Shown here: positions 35,519-46,400 of the stretch, in pieces
Numbering within the stretch: the stretch's first letter is position 1
Layout: each line of letters opens with the position of its first letter
Assembly (NCBI GenBank): GCA_023014335.1
Contig: JAECYW010000003.1
Coordinates: 1-64,000, forward strand
Direction: 5' to 3'
Length of the DNA stretch: 64,000 nt
From: Galerina marginata
Lineage: Eukaryota; Basidiomycota; Agaricomycetes; Agaricales; Galerinaceae
Translations under genes and position numbers: made by a program
Notes under the pieces: model-generated
The model's database searches: none
Seen by the model: only the letters and a program-made list of their open reading frames with translations
Told to the model about the DNA's origin: nothing

Positions 35519-36521
35519 TCTCGTAAAATGGCAAAAATACGCCAAAAACAGATGAAAAACGAACTTGAGAATTGTCCGGCATAGCGGCAGCCTTTTCAAC
35601 TCAGCTCTAAACGACCCAGTGAGTACAAGTCCCCGTCCGGGGCCCGTCATTAAGTCAGTGAAAATTTCATTCTAAGTCATTTATTGGTCATACTCCTCGT
35701 CAAGTCGTCAAATACACCCCAAGTCGTAGACTTGTAGTAAACCTTTTTTTCTATTGATCTAAGTACATCGGTTGCATTTACACATGAACGTGTGTGCTAT
35801 AACGAAACTACAGGCAAGACCAAGGCAAGACCAGTATACTCCAGGTAAAGCCAAAGCAGAGCCACCTCTAAGTCATACGTAGGTGGTGGCCGTCCAACAA
35901 CTGAACGATGGGCACGAAGGCGTGCTGGTGTCGTTCCATCCAACGGCTGTTTGAAGCCAACAATGACGCGCGGGGTCGTGGAAGTCGACGTATCCTGCGC
36001 ACAAGCTGGAGAGTGGAGATTAGATGGCGTGGTATGGAACAGTTAGCCACGTACCTGGTCGTCCCCTTCGTCTCTCGCCTCGCTGTCACCTGGTCACCGT
36101 CGCGTTTGGTGGCAGGTTGGGTAAACGGTGGTTAGTCGGGTCGGCCTGTGCATTCTTTAAGGTTATGGGCCACTCAATCCACGGTGTGGCGGGTTGCGTT
36201 CAGTATCGATATGGAAGGGTGTGGAAGGTGTACGGAGCGGGAGGGACCGGGGCATGATGGTGGGGGGAAAGGAAGATGGATGAGGTACCAAAAGTGCGTG
36301 CTGTTGATTATGAGATCGGAGTTTGAAATGAAGGACGGAAAAACGAGACGAGAAACAGAATCAAAAATGGGAAATTCACGAAAAACAAGGTGTGAGGTCG
36401 TTTTTCAGAAATTTTCATTTTTCGGCTCGTTTTCGAGGTTGTTTCTCATCTTATTTTTTTTGAAAAATGAAACGAAAAACAGAGTGAAAAACGAACGAAA
36501 AACGCTACCGTGAACTATACT
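35366..36521. mobile_element. Composite fold-back/TIR element, about 1.16 kb
   Basis: The left end (gctcacggtagcgtttttcg, 35371-35390) and the right end (cgaaaaacgctaccgtgaac, 36496-36515) are inverted copies. The element is flanked by ATTA on both sides (35362-35365 and 36522-36525). The homologous repeat R copy at 27.8 kb reads gattgATTAtgtcc with a single ATTA (27836-27839) and no insert, so this is an apparent empty site with a 3-4 bp target duplication. The left 153 bp (35366-35518) is itself a near-perfect palindrome. The inside encodes no transposase that I can see. It is a non-autonomous DNA element. Confidence 0.75.
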
Positions 36522-36525
36522 ATTA

Positions 36526-38810
36526 TGTCCAAGAGATCCATGTATGTATCTCAATTGCCTCAGAAAGCTGGTATACAGCCATTGGACCAATTGCTGCTTT
36601 GTTCGGATGGTAGCGATGTCGAGTTCAAACAAATTTTGCCCGTTCATGATTTCATCGAGATCAGTATTGCAAAGATGATGCTGTGAAAGAAGCCCTTTCG
36701 CTGATTGTCACTCACTCTACTCTATCTATTCTCTCATTTCCCTCTCTGAATCTCATCTGGCTCCGAGTCTCATTTGGCTTACGGATTTGAGTGGCTAAAC
36801 ACGCTGTGTAGTACCTAAATATTTCCCGTTCCGACGGTCAACGAAGCAACAAGAGCGACACAAAATGCTATTCTTAACACACTCCAAATTATTCTCACAG
36901 TACGTCCGTCATATTCTTAAGAACGGGTCTCAAGGCACAGCCAGAATCAGAAGATCATCGCCGGGCCAAGTAACACTGCCAAACCGAGGTCGTCTTCCCG
37001 CTTTCTTTTAATATCACTGGATGTAACGGTCAGTCGAGTAGCCTCGCTTGAAAAATGTGAGAGATTTGCTGTATGTAAATACCTCACACTTAAGTTGGAC
37101 CTTCCCAATTAGTCGCGTCGCGTCGTCGAACAAGTAAGTCACGTGTTTCACGTTGGGATCAATTTTGGATCCATCGCGCAGCGACGATTCGCGCTCCCTC
37201 ACTCTCACTGCTCTCAGTCTTCCATATACAATTCTCTATCGATCCTCTGCCTCTATAGGATCCAGTAGTCACTTGCAGCATCTAGTATTTGAAAGACTTC
37301 AACAATTTGAAGATCTAAACCACTCGTGCGACGCTGCACATTAGACACCCTCCTTCTCGTTTTTGAGGCTTTCCTGGCAATCTTCTGTGTCGTTAGCGTT
37401 CAAGCTAAGAGTGAGCGGACGAGCTTTTCGGAATTAGACCTTTTGATGATCTTTTTCGCAGATTTTCCACTCATATTATGACTAGTTCTAGACGCATGAA
37501 AGCGCTGATCTCGCATCGTTACTGGGTTCAGAATGAAAGCACGGTCTAACGGAGGGACGAAGCGACTAAGTACGTACCTCCAATTCTATTTCTTCCTTTG
37601 AAGTAAATGCTGAATCACTTTGTGGCTCTCTAGCTCCCTGTCGGCGCTTTCTCGCCCATTCCGTGATCCGTTCTTTTTGCACCCTTGTTGCACTTCAAGC
37701 GTGATATTCCCGCATTCAACGCGGGGTTCCCATCCATCACTTAAGCTGCGGCCTCAGCTTTGCTTTCCCTATGTTTTGGAACGGGAAGGAAAGCCCCAGC
37801 CGCACAGCTTGGATCAGCATTTCCGCCACCTCCGAATGTACCCACCGACCTCCCAACCGCTGCTCGACCCTCTCCTTTTATTTGGCCCATGCGATCCGCC
37901 ACCACCACAGCACTCAATTTCCACGTCGATTTGTCGTCTCTATCCGCGCATAGAGCGGGATCTACAACTTTTTTTTCACGGGTGGTCTTCCAACTATGTC
38001 ATCCGACTTTCGGGCAGAGAGGAAAATCTCCTGCGATCCAGCCCAAGGCCCTCTTTGTTCGTCCCCTTTTTAGGCGCGTAGCACAAGCATCCAGGTCTCT
38101 CCATTCCATTCGCCGGCCCTCTTCTCCCCTTTCGAAGACACCAAACGAATCTCGTCGTCGCAGGCCTCACCGCTGTCACACGCATCCCACCTCAACCTCA
38201 GCCGTGTTCTCGTGGTGCCCATCCAGCCGCGGCGCACCATCTTATCGTCGTCAAAGATAGACACAGTGCCCCCAATAGGGAGAGTATTTGTTGTGTTGAT
38301 GGGTGTATAATTGGACGGAGGGTCGAGGGGGTGGTGGGGCGGTGAGGTGTGATTGCGGGGGGCGGGGCGGGGTAGGAGAATTTGGTGCGGCTGAGGCACC
38401 GGGAATCGGGATAGTACTGGTTCCGTTATTGGGCTGGTTGGTTTGCGTCAAGGGAGGAGGAGAAGGAAGGGCAAACATCCTTGTCTCATCTCTCGATGGA
38501 AGTCACAGGTCTGGATTATCAGTTCTTTGTACCAGCCTCAACTTCGCTACGTCAACGTATACATAGAGTACACCAAGACAACGCCTTGAACCCATGATGC
38601 GAGTGCAGATTTACCATTCGAGTTACTCGTATCTTCTATCACGCCTCCCTCCTCTTCGTCCCATCAGAGGACCGTCCAGTTCCACCGCCTCCTCCGTCCG
38701 CTCAGTATCTAGTGGTGCCTTTGCTGCGCTCACGCCCCAGATGCGCACTCCAAATCTGAACTGACACGTCAAAGTTCAACTCGGAGGGGCTGGCAGCTCT
38801 TCACGGATAT
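36526..38810 (+). repeat. Repeat R / module M copy 3 with short G/C block
   Basis: This continues repeat R after the insertion (ttatgtccaaga, then ttgcccgttcatgatttcatcgaga). Then comes the block 36828-36915 (matches 28131-28215), module M with CACGTG at 37140-37145, a pyrimidine-rich stretch, and a G/C block with a sentence repeat at about 38245-38330. Tail pieces resemble element S (gacacgtcaaagttcaac near 38762). No gene is seen. Confidence 0.55.
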
Positions 38811-39273
38811 GAAACTTGAGATTATAACTCACGACGGAAAAACCTTTTGACTGCCCTTTCGATGGTGCATTTGTCATTTTCTTATCGTTGATATTCAACT
38901 TGGCCCATTCTCAACACTATTCATCAACTAGGGCTGACTTTGAAAGTTCTTATTTGCATTCGCTACCTCATTCAGCAGGGACTAAACTTCCTCTTCAGTT
39001 GACCGCACTCCTCCCAGTGTAAAACGACTGAATCCGCCCTCCGTTGCAGAAGGTACGCCCGAGTCATCTAATACAAATGCACCCTGGAACGCGCAAGACA
39101 TAGATATGAGGGAGCTAGTTGAGGGACTGATCTTCATGCGGCTATTAAATGAGATCATCATCGAATTTAAGTACATCCTCCCCACCATGTTGAAGCTCAT
39201 TATCAAGTGACTTGGATGCGACCTTAGTTTCTATCCTACCAGTATCCGTAAATGTAAATGTTCCGAGTCAAGT
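38811..39273. other. Intergenic, 3' flank of the decarboxylase gene
   Basis: No gene is seen. A 74-codon minus-strand frame at 38982-39206 has no recognisable domain and lies beyond the decarboxylase stop. It is probably 3' UTR or chance. Confidence 0.5.
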
Positions 39274-42200
39274 TTAACATCCCTCAGCCCTCCTGCCCCG
39301 CCCGATACCCATCCCAACACGAACAAGACTCTCCAGACATCGATGGCCATTGGTCAACAAATCATCGTCCCAATCAACCCGGCCCCTCTCAAAGAGAAAG
39401 ACAATAGTCGACCCACCTGAATATCGTCAAAAAACATCATAAGTATTCGTTCATGCGAGAGAAAAGAGAGCACCAGCAGAAGTCGACGTACCAAAAGCGA
39501 AATACCCAAACTCCTGCCCCCGCTGCACGTACTCGCCCTCCTCGACCGTCGTTCGTATGCTGCCGACCATCATCGCGCCGATGCACACCGCCATCACCTG
39601 CCCGAACCGTGGGCTGTGGATGGGCACGATCTTCCGTGCGTTCTCGCCGTACACGTCAAGCGCAGTCCGGATAGCTTGAGGCTACAGTCCCGAAGCTAGT
39701 TCATTAGAAAGTGTAACGAAAAATCGAATCGGAAAACTTACGTTGACGGTATAGTACTCCCCAGCGATATACGTCATCTTCCCAATCCTGCCCTCCACTG
39801 GCGAATGGAACCGATGGTAATCCTGCGGGGCCAAACGGAATATGGCTAAGGCACCGCCTGTGTACCGCTCTACGTCGTCCTTGTACGCCTCGCCCAGCAG
39901 GCGAGTAACACTGAACTCGCGGCCTTTGATCCAGAGCCGCGTAGCGTGGCTGACGGTCTCGAAGGTGAGAAGACGGCAGTCGGCACCGCTGACGAGGCGG
40001 TACGGGTCGTCGGGGCTGTCAACTGGGCGGGCAGTGGGTTTGAGCTTCCTGTAAGAGGGAGAAGAAAGGCTTTAAGACGCATATATGCGGTGAATTAGAA
40101 AAACGAGACGAACCTGTAGAAAAATTGGTTGAAGGTTTCTAAGAGAATACCGTCAGTGAGAAGTTATTGGAACAAAGGATATGATGTACTAAATGAGTCG
40201 AGAGGGTCGAGAAGTTCGTCGACGTTGAGCCCGTGGAATTCGATGAAGCTTGGAATCTCTTTGACCGACTCGGGGTCATCGTATTTCATACCCTGTCTGA
40301 TCGAGAGGGCTTTGAGGAGCCGATGAGCTGGAGGATGAAAGGACGACGAAGTGAGAAAGGATAATGAAAGGAAGGAAGGGCATATGACCAACATACCTCC
40401 TTCGCTCTCCATCTCGCTCAAAAACCCCTTATACAACAACCGAATCCCAAGCCTCACGTACACCTGCATCTTCTCCTCCTCCAGCAGGCCCGTCGTGCGA
40501 TTCTGAACAATGATATTCGCCGAATTCTGAACATAACAATCATATATCAGTTATCAATCCTAGGAAAGAAGAATATAGGCATAAAAACATACTGCTCCGA
40601 GCCTATACTCTCCCGCAGCCACGTCCATGATGACTTGGACGTACCACTTGCGCTCAGCCTCACTCGCAGTGACGAAGTTGCCGACCATAATGCGGTCGAC
40701 CTTGGTCCAGTCCTGGCTCGCACAAAGGGCGATATGTGTTACAACGTCGATGGCCGACTTCGAGTCTAGTCGAGGACGATGGCAAAACGGACAATTGTGA
40801 ACGTTCACGACACGCTCGACTTCTTTGGAGTTGGAAGGAGCGGCAGCTTGGACATCTTGGAGAGGAGTGACGGTCGAGTTTGACATGTCATCCTCACCGT
40901 CGCTCTCGCTGTTAGCTGGCTTCCCGTTCCCATCGACTATTCCAGCGGCACCGCCAACGCCAGCAGCAGCGTGCTCCAGCAACATCTGCATAGGCTGCGT
41001 CGTATGCGCGGTCCCATTCAGAACCACATGCGGCGGGCCAGAGAAATGTACGCCTCCGAAACTCAAATCCAAGTCAAGCTTCACCTCCTCCCCATGATCG
41101 CCAACGATCATTACGACGGGCTCGGCGGTGCTGGTGGTTGCCACGTCATCGACTTCTCTCTCGTTCAGCTCCTCTTGCGGATGTGCTAACTGTTCCTCGA
41201 GGAATATAACGGCTTGATCGACGCTGATTTCGTCCATCTTGGGATCTTTGCCATATCTTGTGAAGAATGTGGATACGGTGGAACAGCTGAGTGTGGATCC
41301 TAGCGAATCGAGCATGGCTGTAAGCTCGAGGCGGGATAGAGAGTTGGTGTTGTCGGTGTCATATTGAGCGAGGTAGTACCGCCAGAACCGCTGGCGTAGT
41401 TCATCGTAGGGGTGATATTGTGCACTGAGGAATGGAATAAGTCTATGCCAGAAAAAAGACGAAAGCAGTCATACGTACCGAAATCGGATCACAGGCTTCA
41501 CACCCCCAGGCAAGTCCTTGACCGTCGCCAGCTCCAACTTGAATTCCTTCATCCTGTCTCCACCACTGTTCGTCTGCTCGTCGTCATCTCCAACCGCATA
41601 CAGCCCGGTCTCCTCATCAGGCTTCGCCACGTCATCGATCAGCTCCTTCACCCCGAAGGTAGCGTCGCCAACGAGGTCGTTCGCGGAAAGTTTATCCCAG
41701 TCGAGCACGGTCAGCTGCACCTGGAAGCTGGTTTCGAAGCGGCGGACGTGGAAGAAGAGTTTCTCGTCGAAGACGGGGTTGAGGGAGTGTCTGACGACGC
41801 GGGTGCGGAAGACTTTCTTCGAGAAGGCGACGACGACGAAGGGGTCCATGTCCCAGCCTGTGTGGGTTGCTAGAGGAGTGTATTAGCATTTGAATCGCAA
41901 ACATGAAAGAAAGAAAAAGTTCGAGAGGAATATGATGAAAGGGTCAAAAAACATCATCAAACCGAACATTACGAAACGAAGAAAAAGAGAAAAAGGGCAG
42001 AAAAAGAGAACATAAAACGTTGTAGAATGTTGAATGGGTCGAAGGAATGAGACTCGAACAAACGAGAAAGAAAAAAAGAAAGAAAAAACCAAAACGAAGA
42101 AGAACATACCATTCGGCCACTCAGGCAGATCATCCGCGCCTTCCACCTCCAAAACCACAACGCCAACGATATCGTTCGCGTGCTTCGATTCCCAATCTCT

Positions 42201-43931
42201 TTTCCTCTTCGTTCCCGCCAGCTCCATGCTGCCTCCTCCAGCGGCGGCACTCGGGGCGACTGACCGACCAACGCCCAAGATGGAAAGCCCGCCTCCGACC
42301 TCTACTCCTACTCCGTTGACGATGGGATTAGGAACGCCGTTAACTGGCTTAGGAGACGCAACCCCAGGGACGAGCAGAGGTGTTGATGCTGATGCCACGT
42401 CGTCCTTTGCAGGTGTGCCTGCGTTAACCACGCTTGGGGGTGTAGATTCACGACCTTGGATTCCTTCTCCTGCTCCTGCCAGCCCTGAAAACCTGCGAAG
42501 AATCGTCTTCGGGATGAATCTCGTCGCTATCGACGGGGTCACGGAGGAGAGGGCAGGGTTGGAGGTCGAGGTCGAGGTCGAGGAGGAGACGGACAGGGGT
42601 AAAGTTGTCAACGTATCCTCCGATTCTTTTACGACAGGGGTCGAAGTCGATAGGTTGGTTGACGTAGGCGAGATTGGCGAGCCGTTGAGTTCCGTCGCGG
42701 GCACCGGCAACCTGAACGGTGTGCTAGGAAGCGCCACCCTCCGCTGGGCGGGCTTAGACTTAGGCTTGGGTTCAAGCTTCGTCACGAACGTGGTCGTCAG
42801 CTCCGGGACCGAGGAGGTTGAGATCGAGGTAACTGAGGTTGCCGTTGAGGGCGGGGTGTACATATCGAATAAGGACTTCGGGGCGGGTTTGGTTTCAGGA
42901 GAATTACTTCCTGCTTCGTTTGCGTCCTCGTTCTCGTCAACTGAATCCGAGTCTGAAGAGATCCCACCGTCGTCTTCGTATTGAATTGGGACGGGAGGAC
43001 CAGGGCGAGAGCGGATAGTGCCGACGCCTTCTGTCTGTTAGAATGAAAATAAAAGAGAGTAATGAGCGATGAATGTGAAGAAGCGGGAAAGATAAAAAGG
43101 GCTTACGGGTGGAGCAGATATCAACGACGGCCGTTTACGTCGTAGAAGTTCGGTATAAACGCCTTCGAATCCCATTGAATTCAGGGAGTCGGCGTCGGTA
43201 GCTGGTGCAAATCCTAATTTGACTTGGATGCTTCCCGTACTTTGGACATTGGTTCGCGTAGAGACAAGATCGAGGGAGAAAGGCTAAACAATTCGATTAG
43301 TGATTGGTCGAAAAAGAAAACGAAAAAGACATACCGTGTTGCCAGGCTGTTCAAACCCATATGCCCGTTCCTTCTCCTCCCCATCGTCGTCCTTTCGAAA
43401 CCAATCCTCGAGAGGTATAGCGACCTCATCCAGATACTCCTTCGTCAGTGTTTGTCTATCCCAAACGACAAGCTCAACGACCCCAAGACGGTCTGCGAAC
43501 GAAAGGTATATCGGGAAGTCAAATGTGGTATCTTGGGCCGCGTAAACTGGATCCGCGGTCCGTTTCGACACGCGGGTGGTTGATTTCTTGTTCAACAAGG
43601 AGACAACGACGAACCTGAGCAGAGAGAATCAAATTAGTTCATCATTTTCGCCGTGATTTCAACTCAGTTTTCATGAAACTTACGGATTACTCGAACCCTT
43701 TGCCGGAAGGTTCGAACATCCTAACACCCGCAGCTTCAACACCACGACTGGCGTCTCTCCAGGGGTAGGTGACAGGGTTCCACTTCTGCCAACGCCAATG
43801 CCGCTACGCAACCCACCCTTGAGATTTATCGCTGGGAATCGCGGCAAACGTCCCGCCGCCTTGAACACGCGCTCGAATTTGGTTCTCTTCTGGACCGTCG
43901 CTGACGTTGGCGTCGAGGTGGGGGCAGACAT
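39274..43931 (-). CDS. Phosphatidylserine decarboxylase, C2-domain (PSD2-like)
   Basis: Twelve exons, about 1,260 aa. It converts phosphatidylserine to phosphatidylethanolamine; PSD2-type enzymes act on Golgi/endosomal membranes. Domains in order are: C2 number 1 (VLKLRVLGCSNLPAKG; DPVY; ELVVWD), a Ser/Pro/Thr-rich linker in a large exon with an E-V-rich repeat, C2 number 2 (LPEWPN...DMDPFVVVAF; NPVFDE; LTVLDWDKL), an EF-hand-like DTDNTNSLSRLEL, and the PSD core ([75 protein letters not shown]). The self-cleavage/pyruvoyl site GGST is created by splicing (39492 to 39416) and continues IVFLFE. Exon boundaries that I resolved include 43931-43683, 41425-40593, 40526-40397, 40327-40190, a 25-nt exon 40138-40114, 40048-39742, 39683-39492 and 39416-39274. 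No lesion is seen. The length is a little above yeast PSD2 because of the linker. Confidence 0.95.
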
Positions 43932-44382
43932 CCAAGCTGCGGTATTACCGTATGTGGGCCTCCAGTGGAGAGAAAGAGACGTTGATAAGCTCAGGTATTA
44001 TTGGAAGTCGAACATGGAGAGGAGGTTACATAGCAGTGGAGGAGAGAAAAAGACGAATGTGGCAAGGCACGGTCGCACTGCGCATGTCACCCGTGCGATT
44101 TTCGGTAATTGGTGCCCGTTTGCCGAAGGCTAATTATATGGCTGTCCTATCTTTATCTGGAGGTTCTAGGCTAATTATAACGATCCTTCTATTTATACTT
44201 CCTTGGACGCCAGAGGACGCTTGTCAAGGATCATGGTCATTGAATGACGCCAGGAATATGCATGTATTGAGGCATCCTTGACCCTCGTCACGATTTCCAT
44301 CGCACCGGAGCCCTTCATCCTGCAGCTTCATCGGTGTGGGTGAACGAAAAACATTGAAGGAGTTGTAACTTGTAATTACACA
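43932..44382. other. Intergenic, decarboxylase 5' flank
   Basis: This is the upstream region of the minus-strand decarboxylase gene followed by the 3' flank of the Ser-rich membrane protein. No further gene or repeat is recognised. Confidence 0.5.
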
Positions 44383-45396
44383 TTACGGTTCATATCCTGG
44401 TGGACGTGAATAAGAGGAGGAATTTTCAAGTAGAATCGACTGAGTTGGCGGATGTTGTGCACGTCGAGCAGCCTTATAGGGTGGTATAATTCTTTGAGAT
44501 TGCGTTGGAATTGGGATATATAAAATTGGGGACGAGGTAGTTGGATGGGTGCTTGTGCTCTGAGGGTCACCTTGTCTTGAAGGTATTACTGGGATAAATA
44601 GTGTTGGGTACGGCCGAACTTCAGTTACTGGAACATTTTTTCAGAGTTCGTTTTTCCTTGCGTTAACAAAGAACAATGGAAATTTACTCACGTTCCTGTT
44701 CCTTTTTTATTACTCTCATGCGACGGTGCCAAAATATAAAGAAAATAATTGTAATTACACCAAGACCGGCTAGTGAACCGCCGACGACTCCTCCGATGAG
44801 CCTAGTAGACGAGTGAGATTTTGCACCTTCTCTAGTTGGAGTTGAATTGTTGGAAGCTGTTTGAGAAGACAATGAATTGGAAGACGATGAAGCAGACGAA
44901 GACGATGTGGGAAGCAAGGTGCTAGGAGAATTCGGAAGGAAAACGGAGAAATAATCGATGGAGAAGGTCGCATTGTTAGCCAGGTGAGTCACGACGAGGG
45001 TATGAGAGCCAGGCTCCAGTGGGACAGATTGAAAGATATTTTTCTGGAATTGATAATCAGCCTGGTCCGTGGCGTTAAATATTGATGCCGGTCCGTCATC
45101 GACGCTGTAAGACGACAGTACGAAGGGCGGCATAACAGGAACAAGCGCTTGAATTGTTCCCCATACGCCGATGCCAATACCTGTGACTCCGGATGTCAGG
45201 AGACGTTTTCGATGAGAAATGGGATTAGAAGCCTGCCTTCAAATGTTATGCTGGCCGTTGCCCCAACTTCATTCGTAAACGTCGAGGTACCGCCACTCTC
45301 TAAACCAGTTCCTGCTCTCGTCCAGCTGTTTTTGGGCGTATAGACCACAAGTGAGTCACGATCGTCGATTTTATTTGTAGGTGTATTTGTCATCAT
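44383..45396 (-). CDS. Ser-rich single-pass membrane protein, copy 1
   Basis: Three exons: 45396-45237, 45180-44692 and 44627-44383. The N-terminal domain has DDRDSLVVYTP, SW.RAGTGLESGGTSTFT, ATASITFEG, IGVWGTIQA, YSVDDGPASIF, FQSVPLEPGSHTLVVTH and SIDYFSVFLP. This is the beta-sandwich-like pattern of a large Agaricomycete family of extracellular domains. A Ser/Asn-rich stalk follows, then one helix (LIGGVVGGSLAGLGVITIIF), a basic stop-transfer RRMRVIKK, and a polar C-tail ending RPPGYEP. No clear N-terminal signal peptide is seen. Intron 1 (45236-45181) starts with GC, not GT, and the same is true in copy 2 at 54.2-55.3 kb. The function is unknown; a surface sensor or wall-contact protein is a guess. 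Confidence 0.85.
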
Positions 45397-45495
45397 AAAA
45401 GTTGCTCCTCGGATCGCGATTGAATTCGTAAATTGGAAATGGACGTGATGGGCGAGAGAATAATGCAGGATTTTAGCCGAAACGCAAGGCGGAAT

Positions 45496-45666
45496 GGACA
45501 AATGTACTTGTGAAGCGGGCCACTTTAAATAGCGGGTAAACCATTCTAAGTCTTTCGTCAGTGGCCGTCGATCACTGACTATTCTATATTGATATGCTAC
45601 AGATTTGTTCCCAAGGAAATTGATCCACGTGCTTACTGAGGGAATCATTGCCAGACCAGTCATCAG
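45496..45666 (-). promoter_or_regulatory. Conserved upstream block of the Ser-rich gene
   Basis: This lies about 100 bp upstream of copy 1 and matches 55409-55560 at the same distance upstream of copy 2, and also 45907-46071. Shared stretches are acttgtgaagcgggccactt with ttaaatagcgggtaaacca, then agtctttc..cagtggccgt.gatca and ttactgagggaat.attgccag. Conservation in a non-coding position suggests the promoter; a TATA-like tttaaata is included. Confidence 0.6.
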
Positions 45667-45669
45667 CAT

Positions 45670-45890
45670 TTGGTAGTTTAGGTTTCCAGAGGTTTTAGAT
45701 CTCAGGAAACCTCAAAAACTGACGAAAAACCCTGGAAACCAGGTTAGCTGGAAACTCAAGTCCTTTTTCACAGACACTCGACTCAGAAACTATCTACGAA
45801 AATCTAAGAAACCTCGAAAAACCACGGAAACCTCGAAACGTGGTCAGAAAAGCTACCAGGTCCTAGTAAAGCGACATTAAAAGAAATTTA
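45670..45890. repeat. GGAAACC/GGTTTCC-rich insertion
   Basis: This lies between the two upstream-block copies. Short inverted and direct motifs recur: aggtttcc, caggaaacctc, ctggaaacc, agaaacctcg and cggaaacctcg. It looks like a small element or simple-sequence expansion, with no ORF. Confidence 0.4.
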
Positions 45891-45906
45891 CAGTAAATCT
45901 GCGGAA

Positions 45907-46071
45907 TGTACGAATGTACTTGTGAAGCGGGCCACTTTAAATAGCGGGTAAACCATTATAAGTCTTTCGTCAGTGGCCGTTGATCACTGACTATTCTATA
46001 TAAATGTGCGACAGATTTGTTCCCAAGGAAATTGATCCATGTATTTACTGAGGGAATTATTGCCAGACCAG
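45907..46071 (-). repeat. Orphan copy of the upstream block
   Basis: This is nearly identical to 45496-45666, including acttgtgaagcgggccactt and cagatttgttcccaaggaaa, but no Ser-rich gene follows on its downstream (left) side. It is a local duplication of the promoter region without its gene. Confidence 0.65.
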
Positions 46072-46189
46072 GAGGCAGAGAAGGAATCGTAGGTACCTCA
46101 CATAGTGTCGACGATGTCAGACTAAATCTCGGATTACCAATTAAATCTCACAATTATGAAGAACCGCCGCTGTCGAGGAGCCTGTATGT

Positions 46190-46400
46190 ATTGACAGAAT
46201 TTTATTCCACAAGAAATAAGAAGCCTGAGATACATTCCAGTTTCTGAGCGCACGAAGCAAGACATTTGTTATAAGGTCCCGCGTCGTGGAGTAAAGCTTT
46301 CAAAGAACCAAAAGGTTAGCGAGCGTCTGCCAGACATATGTCATTTTATCCCCATCTTCAACGTAAGAGAACGTCGCAAGCCCAGTCATATTTCAATCCC
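46190..46400. repeat. Block shared with 53685-53930
   Basis: gaattttatt, agcctgaga.cattc.agtttctgag, acgaag.aag and ttataag.tcccacgtcg-like stretches occur here and again left of Ser-rich copy 2. This indicates that the 44-46 and 53.7-55.6 kb regions come from a larger duplicated segment, of which this is the next unit's edge. Confidence 0.5.

Noticed and set aside
38982..39206. ORF just downstream of the decarboxylase as an extra exon
   Set aside because: The decarboxylase C-terminus is complete, with a stop at 39274-39276 after the conserved GSTIVFLFE and L..LV.VGMGIG segment. The ORF adds no family motif.
42034..42984. 316-codon plus-strand ORF
   Set aside because: It is antisense to the large linker exon of the phosphatidylserine decarboxylase, where low-complexity codons leave the opposite strand open.
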